This document shows, piece after piece, positions 29,251-37,310 of a DNA stretch of 47,577 nt; the stretch's first letter is position 1, and each line of letters opens with the position of its first letter. Under the pieces are notes generated by a model. That model did not search any database. It saw only the letters and a program-made list of their open reading frames with translations, and was not told where the DNA came from. The stretch covers positions 1-47,577 of IMG/VR virus record IMGVR_UViG_3300049457_000013. The stretch is one strand, 5' to 3'. This DNA comes from a virus. The translations under genes and the position numbers were made by a program.

Positions 29251-29907
29251 TTACAATCCCTCGCCCATTGCTATCGGCCCACCGGCTTCTTCACTCACAA
29301 TCTGTTCGCCGAAAAATGCTGCCCTCGCCCGATTCCGCTTTGTATCGAACAGTTGGATGGCCGACTGATTACGAAGGGCCATTGCAAGCCGCCATCCCGC
29401 TTCGTTCAGAAGCCAATCCGGCGCATTCGTCAACCACCCATTCGTGCCGTTTACCGACGTGGAGATAACCGTGTCGTTCTTATAATAACTCCATGATAAG
29501 TTGTATGTTCGGTCGGCAACGGTTACGAAATTGATGGTCGCCTTACGAATAACATATATTGAGGGCGCCCGAGCCTCCCCACTCCCACTTACAATCGCAT
29601 TCCCCAGCAATGCCTCCTTAAATCTCTTCCTCTGAAGGAACACTAAGTCCGTTGGAGGATTGCCGGTGGCGGAGTAACGTAGCCCATCATCATCCACTTC
29701 ACGAATAAAGCCAGTGGGTAAATTCACAGAGAACGCCCCCGAGGCGAGGACCAGCGCGGCATCCTCTTGGATTAGGAACTTCGGTAACGTCTTCCCTAGT
29801 TCGAGTTCCCGTTGCGCCTCTTGAAGGGCAAGGTAGATGTTGGTATTCTGATCGGTGCGGAAGCCGAGCCCAGTTGCAACAATCGCCGTTGCTTCATCAC
29901 GTGTCAT
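29251..29907 (-). CDS. Head-tail adaptor or tail tubular protein A-like
   Basis: The 218-residue product starts with ATAIVATGLGFRTD, continues with a helical ALQEAQRELELGKTLPKFL and has a middle beta-hairpin (FSVNLPTGFIREVDDDGLRY), then a C-terminal helical WLLNEAGWRLAMALRNQ. This organisation is shared by the small tail adaptor family that includes T7 gp11 and P22 gp4-like proteins and connects portal to nozzle. Position beside the nozzle-like gene supports it. ATGA overlap with the upstream 79-residue gene. Confidence 0.7.
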   Translation of the reverse strand: MTRDEATAIVATGLGFRTDQNTNIYLALQEAQRELELGKTLPKFLIQEDAALVLASGAFSVNLPTGFIREVDDDGLRYSATGNPPTDLVFLQRKRFKEALLGNAIVSGSGEARAPSIYVIRKATINFVTVADRTYNLSWSYYKNDTVISTSVNGTNGWLTNAPDWLLNEAGWRLAMALRNQSAIQLFDTKRNRARAAFFGEQIVSEEAGGPIAMGEGL

Positions 29908-30143
29908 GGCTTCCGTCCATAAACCGCCGCCCCTTGAGCGACGTCTAACACAACGGCCTGATCGCTTGCCCCTTCGACAATCAACCGCTCATTGTCGTCG
30001 AGAAGGAGCTTCCGCTCCCCCCTTATCCCGTTCCACCTTTCGACGTCTTTCCAATCGCTACCCACTCGTTGCTGAAGGATGACGTTTGCCGCCACTACGT
30101 CGCCATCCTTCGCCGGCCCAACTTTAATCGTAACCAACTTCAT
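29904..30143 (-). CDS. Hypothetical 79-residue tail-module protein
   Basis: A small beta-rich protein (KLVTIKVGPAKDGDVVAANVI, split after GDV; LLLDDNERLIVEGASDQAVVL) starting ten bases after the esterase fibre stop and overlapping the adaptor start. No known motif. It may be a head-completion, adaptor-chaperone or fibre-attachment protein. The codon pattern and overlaps support a real gene. Confidence 0.65.
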   Translation of the reverse strand: MKLVTIKVGPAKDGDVVAANVILQQRVGSDWKDVERWNGIRGERKLLLDDNERLIVEGASDQAVVLDVAQGAAVYGRKP

Positions 30144-30154
30144 GTCCCGACTCC

Positions 30155-32284
30155 CTACAGTCGCGCAACAAAGTCCATAGTCGCGGCGGCGTTATTCGCG
30201 TACAGGGCAGTGCCGGCCCCTAAATCTAAGTTCGCAGCAGTTACACCGAGGATTTCTGCCGACTCCGGCGTCGCATTGGTCAGCGTAAGGGACGTTATGG
30301 CCGCTTGAAGCGCATTGCTGTTGTTGCGGAAGGCAAAGTGCCCAACAGATGAAACTATAAGGGCCGGCGTCGTTATCATAGGGTCCGGGAAATCTACAAA
30401 AACCCGCGGCCCTTGCGCGACTCCATTAAACCCCGAAGCGATAAACTTCCCAACCGTTGCGGTATTCGGGACGCGATAGAACTGACGTCGTACCTTAGCA
30501 ATCTCCACCTCTCCCGGCCGCATGAGGTTGCGAACTTCTTCGGGCTTCGGGGCATAACTTAGCGGAATGGCAAAGAAGCCGGTGATGTCAAAGGTTGCAC
30601 CATTCGTTCCGGAGAAGTTAGTCTGCTCCGAAGTCGTAAGGAGATACGCAGCCCCCCAAGTGTTGATCGTGCCTTGGAAGGTTGAGCCGGCCGACAGTGT
30701 AATGGAGACGATAGCCCCAACGGTCTCATTAACTGGCCACGTCCCTACTGCTACATCCGGCGGCACAAAGATTGTCTTGTACTCCCACGTATTTGCAAGA
30801 TTGATTGAGAACGTGGTCATCCAATTGCTAGCCAGGGCGCCGTTGGTAATAGAGAAGCCATAAGTACCGGGGACCGAACTTCGGACAAAGAAGCCGAACG
30901 TTGCGGGGTAGGCGCCGGCGGCACCCCATCCAAGACGTCCCCAATCCAACCCCTCAATTCGAGTGTCGAGAAGGAGACAATCCCCAGCGGCTATCGCCAC
31001 GTCTGGCGTCGTCACGGTTAGCCTATGGGCGTAGGCAAATCCAGGAAGCCCAGATGCGATTATTCGCTGCCCCGTCGTCCGCACCGCTCCCGATGGCAAC
31101 GTCTTCCAATGGTCCGTGACGTAAGTTGCCCCTGCGATACCTGTGACGGCGTTGCTTCCATTAACTTGCGAGCAAATATGATCCCCATTGACCGCCAACG
31201 ACTCACACGCCGCCATCTCAACTCGCGGCGCCCGCCCTCCACCATGCTCTGCTATCCTCGCCGCTGCGGCACCAGCGAGGAAATATCCCTCCGCCGTCAT
31301 ATGGAAGTTGTCCGACCAATACGCAATTGGGAAGGCGCCTGGATACAACAACTGCCGATTGTCGGGATCGTCAGCTACTACCGCCTCCACAGCCCCATTA
31401 AAGGTATCGTTTGTCGTCAGTCCAGTAACTGCGTTGGAGCCAAGGGCGGAGAGCATAATTGGCGTTGAACGGAGAAACCACGTCTCACCGAACAGGCGGT
31501 CGATTAGTGTACGAACTCCATCGAGCCAAAGGGCAGCATTGTTCGCATTCGACTCCCCCTGCCAAAATACAAACCTATCAATCTTCGTTAATCCAAGTGA
31601 AGCCAGCGCCGCCTCCACAATCGCCTTCATATTCGCATACACGTCAGGGGCGGAGGCGCCGGGAAGCCAATGATCTATTGTCCTTCCCCCAAACGAAACA
31701 TTTACAACATAGGTGCGCCGGTTTGGGTTATTGCGAGCAACCTCAGAGGCCATTCGATTAGTAAAGTCGACAGTGGTGGAGGGGAGGGGGATAAATGTCG
31801 TCCCAACATCGCCATCCACCGCACTATTCGCAATGTATGCGTTATTCCACACAAAGGCATTTGACTCCGGGGTCCAGACAAATGGCTGGGCGTCACGAGT
31901 ATTGGATTGCCCTGTAGCGAGGATAACGTATGGAACGCCATGAACGGCAAGGGCGTCAGTGAGGATGAAGAACCAGGCAACGTTGTTGGAGAAGAATAGA
32001 GCGGACTCCCCCGGCTCCATATCTCGTACCGTTACCCCATTCGAATCCACAATATTTAATTGGAAGCCACTCCCCGTATGCACAATAGTGTAGTATTGGC
32101 CACCGGCAGACGTGTAGGCAGGGAGGCGGACAATCCGACTCGCCCCATTTGGGTTGAGGAAGTATGAAGTTGGGCCATCATTCGGGATTATGAAGGCACC
32201 AGTCAAGGTTGCCCTCATTGTGGCCCAAGATCCCGACGACTGACGAAGGCGGCGGGCGTTTATATCTTCGACGTTATTACGCAT
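30155..32284 (-). CDS. Tail fibre/spike with SGNH (sialate O-acetylesterase-like) hydrolase
   Basis: The 709-residue product has an N-terminal beta domain (1-115), then an SGNH hydrolase: GQSN at 125-128 (nucleophile S127), FGG around 198-200, WQGESNA at 241-247, and SDNFH with D325 and H328. This is the order of the SASA/CE6 acetylxylan and sialate esterases. The C-terminal half is beta-rich (jelly-roll-like, residues about 350-600) and may bind carbohydrate. In phages such enzymes deacetylate capsular or O-antigen sugars during adsorption. It is the main host-range candidate of this phage. Confidence 0.88.
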   Translation of the reverse strand: MRNNVEDINARRLRQSSGSWATMRATLTGAFIIPNDGPTSYFLNPNGASRIVRLPAYTSAGGQYYTIVHTGSGFQLNIVDSNGVTVRDMEPGESALFFSNNVAWFFILTDALAVHGVPYVILATGQSNTRDAQPFVWTPESNAFVWNNAYIANSAVDGDVGTTFIPLPSTTVDFTNRMASEVARNNPNRRTYVVNVSFGGRTIDHWLPGASAPDVYANMKAIVEAALASLGLTKIDRFVFWQGESNANNAALWLDGVRTLIDRLFGETWFLRSTPIMLSALGSNAVTGLTTNDTFNGAVEAVVADDPDNRQLLYPGAFPIAYWSDNFHMTAEGYFLAGAAAARIAEHGGGRAPRVEMAACESLAVNGDHICSQVNGSNAVTGIAGATYVTDHWKTLPSGAVRTTGQRIIASGLPGFAYAHRLTVTTPDVAIAAGDCLLLDTRIEGLDWGRLGWGAAGAYPATFGFFVRSSVPGTYGFSITNGALASNWMTTFSINLANTWEYKTIFVPPDVAVGTWPVNETVGAIVSITLSAGSTFQGTINTWGAAYLLTTSEQTNFSGTNGATFDITGFFAIPLSYAPKPEEVRNLMRPGEVEIAKVRRQFYRVPNTATVGKFIASGFNGVAQGPRVFVDFPDPMITTPALIVSSVGHFAFRNNSNALQAAITSLTLTNATPESAEILGVTAANLDLGAGTALYANNAAATMDFVARL

Positions 32285-32319
32285 CTTTGCCGTCCCTCAA
32301 CGCACACACCGCAACATCT

Positions 32320-32373
32320 TCACATCATCACCAGAAGTGTGAGAGCGTAGAGCAAGCTGATGAAGTTGTTCAT
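32320..32373 (-). CDS. Possible 17-residue hydrophobic microprotein
   Basis: An ATG overlapping the stop of the LamG-like gene as ATGA opens a 17-codon frame with the product MNNFISLLYALTLLVMM. It continues the run of ATGA-coupled, membrane-targeted genes just upstream, which is the only reason to list it. The small size makes chance likely. If real, it would be a short membrane peptide. Confidence 0.25.
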   Translation of the reverse strand: MNNFISLLYALTLLVMM

Positions 32374-33242
32374 GCTGTCGCCGGGAGCCACATCGGGCTG
32401 TTGTCGTTGTCGTGGTGAAGGTCGCGCTTGAGCAGCCAGTTGGTCGGGAAGGGCGCAGTCGGCACAGCGCAGCCACTATCGTTAGCGCACCGCGCAACGC
32501 CCTTAGTGATGCGTAAGGCTTGTAGGTTTCCGATTAGTGAGTTGGCCACAGCGCCGCTGTCGCTACCAATGTTCAGCGTCCTGCCAGAATTGAAAATGGT
32601 CACAAGGGAGGTCGAGCTAGCTACCATGGTAGATGTCGAATCGCTGGCTAGGGCCACGTACTCGCGATACTTTGTGCCGTCGAAATCAACCATCACGTAA
32701 TACCAAACACCGTTGGATGGACCCCAGGCCCCTCCACTGGAAAACAAATTTCCCTGATCTGTCCCGGTCGTGCTGTAACCGAAGTACAATTTCCCATCTG
32801 AAAACTTTTGCCACACCCATCCGAGGTCAAGCCCGGAGCTTCCCCACTGTGTAAGAAAATGTTGCTGGCCAGTGACATCAGAAAACCTGATAAACGTTTC
32901 GATTGTAAACAGGCCAGCGGCCAAATTCCAATCTGCGCTATCGAGGAACGAGCACCCGGAACTTGCGCCGATGGCCAACGAGGAAGGAGAAAACTGAAAA
33001 GTGCTCGTATCAATTTGCGCCGACCCGGCACAGGTCGCATTCCCATGCACCGCAGGGCTGAAGTCTGGGACGACGGTCGAGCCGTTCGTACCAGAGGCTG
33101 GAATGAGCAGCACCACGTTAGAAAAAAACGGGTCTGGCGCTTGTGGGGTAGAAGCGCCGCTATAGGGCAACGTCCCAAGCTGCGCGTGTGGCGCTGAGAT
33201 CAGCGCGAGTAGGAGCGCAAGAGCTATGCGGAAGCGGGTCAT
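32370..33242 (-). CDS. Secreted LamG/concanavalin-like lectin protein with C-terminal tag
   Basis: The 290-residue product opens with a Sec signal peptide (TRFRIALALLLALISAPHA, cleavage near residue 20). The body is a LamG/concanavalin-type jelly roll: FSPSSLAIGASSGCSFLDS, AAGLFTIETFIRFSD, WYYVMVDFDGTKYREYVA and LIGNLQALRITKGVARC, the last being a very typical end strand. It ends in LLKRDLHHDNDNSPMWLPAT, a tag shared with the protein at 34082-35323. It probably binds carbohydrate outside the inner membrane. Coupled by ATGA overlap to the 48-residue gene upstream. Confidence 0.8.
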   Translation of the reverse strand: MTRFRIALALLLALISAPHAQLGTLPYSGASTPQAPDPFFSNVVLLIPASGTNGSTVVPDFSPAVHGNATCAGSAQIDTSTFQFSPSSLAIGASSGCSFLDSADWNLAAGLFTIETFIRFSDVTGQQHFLTQWGSSGLDLGWVWQKFSDGKLYFGYSTTGTDQGNLFSSGGAWGPSNGVWYYVMVDFDGTKYREYVALASDSTSTMVASSTSLVTIFNSGRTLNIGSDSGAVANSLIGNLQALRITKGVARCANDSGCAVPTAPFPTNWLLKRDLHHDNDNSPMWLPATA

Positions 33243-33385
33243 TGTGCAGTCAACCTCTCACCAGTGTTGGTCAATAAATAGCCACTTTCATCGTCCAGTA
33301 GAAAATTACCTCCTGTACTTCCATGCGTCCAAGCAGATGCAATAGCTATAATAAATATCATCGTTACAATTCTCACCAACAACAT
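33239..33385 (-). CDS. 48-residue secreted or anchored protein
   Basis: Starts at 33385 behind AAGAGG. The N-terminus is hydrophobic (LLVRIVTMIFIIAIASAW) and the remainder is polar (GGNFLLDDESGYLLTNTGER). It could be a Sec-exported peptide or a single-pass membrane protein. It ends at an ATGA overlap with the LamG-like gene. The DNA here (about 33260-33400) is noticeably richer in A+T than the rest of the late region, which hints at recent acquisition. No homologue comes to mind. Confidence 0.6.
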   Translation of the reverse strand: MLLVRIVTMIFIIAIASAWTHGSTGGNFLLDDESGYLLTNTGERLTAQ

Positions 33386-33397
33386 AATAACCTCTTA

Positions 33398-33601
33398 CTA
33401 TTGCGCCACCAAATAATTCGTAGTTCCTCCACTACCACCCCCCACAACATAGATTGTGTACTGCGTGCAACTGAACGGCTTCCCACCAGCTATAACTCCT
33501 GCCAATCGCTTGCACTCTTCTTGCGTTGGCAAAGCCGGCACGGTGAACTTGCTTGTGTTTGAAAGTGAGACCAAAAGAAGCCATGCTGACACGATTAACA
33601 T
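33398..33601 (-). CDS. 67-residue small secreted two-Cys protein
   Basis: The start at 33601 shares a base with the upstream stop (TAATG); a longer start at 33616 is possible. A signal-like LIVSAWLLLVSLSNTS is followed by a mature part with QEECKRLAGVIAGG and KPFSCTQYTIYV, where the two Cys could form a disulphide in the periplasm. The layout resembles that of the 58-residue product at 45083-45259. A Gly-rich tail (GGGSGGTTNYLVAQ) ends it. Function unknown; a periplasmic role is likely. Confidence 0.6.
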   Translation of the reverse strand: MLIVSAWLLLVSLSNTSKFTVPALPTQEECKRLAGVIAGGKPFSCTQYTIYVVGGGSGGTTNYLVAQ

Positions 33602-33828
33602 TACACAATCCTCCAAACTCGAATGACAGAACGAGAGATTTGTCTCATCGTGAACTTAAAACCAGTTCGTTTTGCGGCCCTACGCACCATGACATTTATT
33701 GAGTTGTAATCTCTGTCGTAAATGGTCAGACATTCCGTAACTTTCATTTCATGCCACTGATAGACCTGCCTCGTCTCATAAGGGTGCGGAATTGGGATAT
33801 TTTGTTCTTTAACAACTGCGTACATCAT
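33601..33828 (-). CDS. 75-residue basic protein in the secreted cassette
   Basis: I place the start at 33828, where ATG overlaps the upstream stop as ATGA. Unlike its neighbours it has no signal peptide. It is basic in its C-terminal half (VRRAAKRTGFKFTMRQISRS, then VIRVWRIV), which could bind nucleic acid or membranes. As a cytoplasmic member between exported proteins it may help express or fold them, but nothing in the sequence proves that. Confidence 0.55.
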   Translation of the reverse strand: MMYAVVKEQNIPIPHPYETRQVYQWHEMKVTECLTIYDRDYNSINVMVRRAAKRTGFKFTMRQISRSVIRVWRIV

Positions 33829-34085
33829 CCCACCACCCACACCGTTCCATTGCAGTGCACGAGCACCGTAACAGCACCGCCACCGACAACAAGAATATTC
33901 AACGCCGGACCTAGTGCATCGGTCACAGTGTAGATCAGTCCGGTTAACGCCGCCGTGCAGTTCGGGAGTGCGGCTACCGTACTACTCGTCTGACCGAATG
34001 ACGGGATGCCGTAGGCGAAAATGCCATCGGCGCGAGCTACAACAGCAAGCAGCATGATCAGAACAAGGATGGCAACCCTCGTCAT
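33825..34085 (-). CDS. 86-residue secreted protein
   Basis: Start chosen at 34085 (ATGA overlap with the upstream gene). The signal peptide TRVAILVLIMLLAVVARADG is clear, with an ARA-D cleavage site. The mature part is beta-rich and has two Cys (LPNCTAALTGLIYTV, VHCNGTVWVVG). The CxAxLxG...YTVTDALGP pattern looks like a small fibre-head domain. Exported, therefore, and probably disulphide-linked. Confidence 0.65.
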   Translation of the reverse strand: MTRVAILVLIMLLAVVARADGIFAYGIPSFGQTSSTVAALPNCTAALTGLIYTVTDALGPALNILVVGGGAVTVLVHCNGTVWVVG

Positions 34086-35323
34086 GCCGCCACATCCAAC
34101 CATAGCGGAGTGTTGTCGTTCGCGTGACCGAGATCACGCCTGAGCACGTACCCACCAATGATGAGGCCGCCGCTACCACCACTTGGACCATTACAGGTTA
34201 TCGACGTAAGCCCACCTACATTTATGCAGTTGCTTGCAACGATACTTCCGCCGCCGGTAAAAGTGAGGCTTCCAAGCACAACCCAACTTGGCGTAGATGC
34301 CGCTGCGGACGAAATCGTTGTGACGGACGTACCACCGACAACAGAAATTACACTCGAAGATGCAGTCCCAGCCCAAGTTATTGCATTTGTTACCGTAAAC
34401 GTCGTTGTGGAAGTCGGAAGTTTTACCACTATCGGAGCAGTCAAGTTCCACGTTGCGATCGTTGGTGTAGTTGCTGTTAAAGAAAGTTCGTATGAATTAC
34501 TGCCGGTGTTGGCAAACGTAACTGTATTATAAGACCTGGATGTTCCAAGATTAACAACTCGTGATGCGGCTGCTGCTGATGAAATCAGCAGCGTACCAGG
34601 CATTGCCGTGACAGTTATGTTTGTACCACTGAAGTCCCACGGGGTTCCGCTAGTTCCTGAAATAGTCCATGTGTTTGTGCCGCCATTAAACACACGGGTT
34701 CCTGCGCCCGAAGCCGAAAAAACTCCAGCTGTCACCGCAACATTGTTGGTTCCGGCATCAAGTGTACCCTGCGTATGCGTCAGTGTGCCACCAGCAAGAA
34801 CGCTTAAGGCATCCGCGAGCACAACTGACACCCCAGCCGTCACATTGATTGTGACCGCCCCGAATGTCTTACCGCCAGAGGTCAATGTGATAGGGCCAGA
34901 GGCCCCTGTAAACGATACTAAGCGACTACTCGACGCGGCTGTATAAGAAATAGACCCTGCAAATTTGAAAGTGGTGCCCGTGACGGTCAATGTAACAGCG
35001 TTGTGCGTCAACGTCAGTGCGGACGATCCAGTGGCGTCGAAATTGCGGATGGAAATAGCGCTGTTGATCGTGCTGCCATTCGTGCCGCTATTGGCAGTAA
35101 AAAATATGTCGTCGCCAGTTGAAGGCGTACAGGTACACGATACACCACCATCTGTCAGCGACCAATTTGTTGTCGCACTCCAATTTGCGGCACCTGCACC
35201 GGGTATCCAAAAGCAACTATTGCCACCAAGGCCATCGCCGCAAACGGCGGCAATTGCCGGTGCTGGCAACCATGCAGCGATCGTCAACCACAAAACTAGA
35301 AGACTGAATAGAAAGCGCCTCAT
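34082..35323 (-). CDS. Secreted beta-helix-like protein with C-terminal tag
   Basis: The 413-residue product has a strong signal peptide (FLFSLLVLWLTIAAWLP, cleavage near AIA-A at 24-26). The mature chain is a long run of Ser/Thr/Gly/Val strands (LTLTHNAVTLTVTGTTF, ISYTAASSSRLVSFTG, GTLLISSAAAASRVVNLG) typical of beta-solenoid or adhesin shafts. It ends in GGYVLRRDLGHANDNTPLWL and four more residues, the same tag as in the LamG-like protein. It would be exported and is probably surface-bound or periplasmic. An alternative is a virion fibre whose signal-like N-terminus is a head-binding anchor. Confidence 0.75.
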   Translation of the reverse strand: MRRFLFSLLVLWLTIAAWLPAPAIAAVCGDGLGGNSCFWIPGAGAANWSATTNWSLTDGGVSCTCTPSTGDDIFFTANSGTNGSTINSAISIRNFDATGSSALTLTHNAVTLTVTGTTFKFAGSISYTAASSSRLVSFTGASGPITLTSGGKTFGAVTINVTAGVSVVLADALSVLAGGTLTHTQGTLDAGTNNVAVTAGVFSASGAGTRVFNGGTNTWTISGTSGTPWDFSGTNITVTAMPGTLLISSAAAASRVVNLGTSRSYNTVTFANTGSNSYELSLTATTPTIATWNLTAPIVVKLPTSTTTFTVTNAITWAGTASSSVISVVGGTSVTTISSAAASTPSWVVLGSLTFTGGGSIVASNCINVGGLTSITCNGPSGGSGGLIIGGYVLRRDLGHANDNTPLWLDVAA

Positions 35324-35324
35324 G

Positions 35325-37244
35325 TCACTTGTATCCGATGTTCACGCTCATGGCGCTTGCGGTGGCGTTGGTCGTGTCGTTCGTAGCATAGCCTGAGGTC
35401 ACACAGATGCTAATCCCCGTCGCAAAAGCTATACCGCTGTCCCAGCTATCGCTGATGCCACCAACACTCGTACTCGCGGGGATCGCAACTTGATAGACTA
35501 GGTTCGTCGCGCTATTGCAGCCGTTGAAGCCGGTCGTGGCGTTGTACAGGCGAAGATAATTCACCGTCGCAGAATTGTTGGTCGCGCTGACTTTGTAGAC
35601 CTGCCCCGCACCCGCCTTGATAACGACATGGTTGTCGCTCGCGGTGGGCTGTACAAAATACACACTGAGGCCGCCGCTCGTAACGGGCGTCGGTTGAGAT
35701 TGAACCGCAAATGTCCCGGCGTTAGTTGCGGCAATAGTCTGTGCCGCCGCGACATTAACCGTCCCGATGACCTTTGTCGTTTCAGCGGACAACGTTGAGT
35801 TGACTGAAAACGCCGTGTTGTCCGATGCGATGGTGACCCGTGGGGTTCCAGTTCCTGCAACACCATTCCCAGACGCCACCGCAACCGTTCCGACAAACAT
35901 CGAGGCGTTCGCGCTACCCGCCACGACTGCGCCCGGCGTCGTACCGAAGTTGGCCGGGGCACCGAGGGCCGTGCCGGCCCACGAAGCCACGTCACTACGA
36001 AGGCCGCCGGCGGTTGTGAGGCTCGCGTATGCCGTCTGCGCCGTCGTGTAGCTTGGTGCGGCCGTCGTGACCGCGCCCATAATCATTGATCCAGTCTGTC
36101 CGGAGGTCGTTGAACCTTGCGCAAGGCCGGTCGCAGTGACAACGTTGACGCGGAGGTTGCCAGTTGTGTCACACGATAACGGATCAGTCTGAGCAGTAGT
36201 GTAAGTCGGCGCAGCCGTCGTCACGGCACACTGTGAAAGACTGCCGGTCTGGCCTGCCGTGGTTGAGCCCTGCGCAACGCCCCCAGCGGTCACTGTACCG
36301 GAAACAACCCAAGGCGAAGTGCCCTGGTTGACCGTACCGATGACTTTTGTCGTCTCGGCGGCGAGTGTGGCCTGCGTGGCAAACGTGCCTGTCCCAACAA
36401 CAGTGGCATTCAAATTCGCTGCTGTGGCCTGCGCCGCTTGCACGGCAAATGTCCCGGCATTCGTGACAGCAAGCGTCGTGTTGGTAAAGGCTACAGCGTT
36501 CGTTGTGCCTGGAGTTGTTTGATCAATACCGACCTTCCCAATGATGGCCGTGCCGGCGGGAATGGCGCTACCGACCGCCGTCAGAATGCTCTGCCCCGTT
36601 GCGTCGAGCATGAGGGCGGATGTGTTAAGATTTGTCCCGGCATTGGCGATGAATGCAGTGTTCCCGATGGATCCGCCAGCCTGAAACGGGGAGCCGAGTG
36701 TCGTGTTGATCGTGGACTGTAATACTGAGGTCGCGGCTCCAGTCGGCAAGACGCTTGTCTTAACGTTGACGAAGGCACCGTTGGTTGAATCACCATAGAG
36801 GCGATCCCAAGCGGCGCCATCCCAAACATAGCTCCACGCCGCAGCCTGCCCATTTGTAGCTGACGTCGCTACGTTGTCGGCGTTGTTATTAAAGGTTCCG
36901 CCGCCACCAAGACCGGCAAGGATGGACGTCAAACGTTGATTTGCCCGCTTAAGGAGCGCAATCTCAGTGCACGTTCCGTTGTCGGTAGCGCACGCGGCGT
37001 CGGCTGTGGTGCCTTGTGCGACGTCAGCGCCATCCGCAATTGTGGCAGCGCCACCCCCACCTCCTCCACCTCCACTATCTACAATAACGTGGGGGGTGTG
37101 AACGCCGGCAGTGTCGGTCGTCTTTAGGACGACCCTCCCTCCCCCGGCGGTATTGATTGCGTAGTTGTCAGCGGCCCATGCTACACCGAGCATAGTGGCC
37201 ACAACCGTCGCCGTTATCCAGAAGCGGGAAGTGGAGAGTTTCAT
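35325..37244 (-). CDS. Secreted, repeat-containing fibre-like protein
   Basis: The 639-residue product has a Sec signal (STSRFWITATVVATMLGVAWA). It contains a Gly run near residue 57-66 and internal repeats: ETTKVIGTVN occurs twice, NAGTFAVQ twice, and QGSTTxGQTGS twice. A beta-rich C-terminal domain (GQVYKVSATNNSATVNYLRLY, split around NN) ends it. ETTKVIGTVN-type repeats occur in phage fibre and baseplate-like proteins I recall. It starts 67 bases after the upstream gene, with AGGAG a few bases upstream, and is followed by one base and the beta-helix gene. Confidence 0.7.
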   Translation of the reverse strand: MKLSTSRFWITATVVATMLGVAWAADNYAINTAGGGRVVLKTTDTAGVHTPHVIVDSGGGGGGGGAATIADGADVAQGTTADAACATDNGTCTEIALLKRANQRLTSILAGLGGGGTFNNNADNVATSATNGQAAAWSYVWDGAAWDRLYGDSTNGAFVNVKTSVLPTGAATSVLQSTINTTLGSPFQAGGSIGNTAFIANAGTNLNTSALMLDATGQSILTAVGSAIPAGTAIIGKVGIDQTTPGTTNAVAFTNTTLAVTNAGTFAVQAAQATAANLNATVVGTGTFATQATLAAETTKVIGTVNQGTSPWVVSGTVTAGGVAQGSTTAGQTGSLSQCAVTTAAPTYTTAQTDPLSCDTTGNLRVNVVTATGLAQGSTTSGQTGSMIMGAVTTAAPSYTTAQTAYASLTTAGGLRSDVASWAGTALGAPANFGTTPGAVVAGSANASMFVGTVAVASGNGVAGTGTPRVTIASDNTAFSVNSTLSAETTKVIGTVNVAAAQTIAATNAGTFAVQSQPTPVTSGGLSVYFVQPTASDNHVVIKAGAGQVYKVSATNNSATVNYLRLYNATTGFNGCNSATNLVYQVAIPASTSVGGISDSWDSGIAFATGISICVTSGYATNDTTNATASAMSVNIGYK

Positions 37245-37274
37245 AGAATTGGACTCCTAGAAGAGGGGGTGGTG

Positions 37275-37305
37275 GGTACGGTTAACGGTCTATTAACCGT
37301 ACCCA
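37275..37305. repeat. Perfect GGTTAA hairpin in the late module
   Basis: GGGTACGGTTAA (37275-37286), loop CGGTCTA, TTAACCGTACCC (37294-37305): a 12-bp perfect stem between two leftward genes. It belongs to the same GTTAAC-centred family as the early elements, so the family crosses both transcription units. No U run follows on either strand. Confidence 0.8.
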
Positions 37306-37310
37306 ATACC

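Noticed and set aside
34082-35323. The exported beta-helix protein as an autotransporter
   Set aside because: There is no C-terminal beta-barrel; the C-terminus is the short RDLxHxNDN tag instead.
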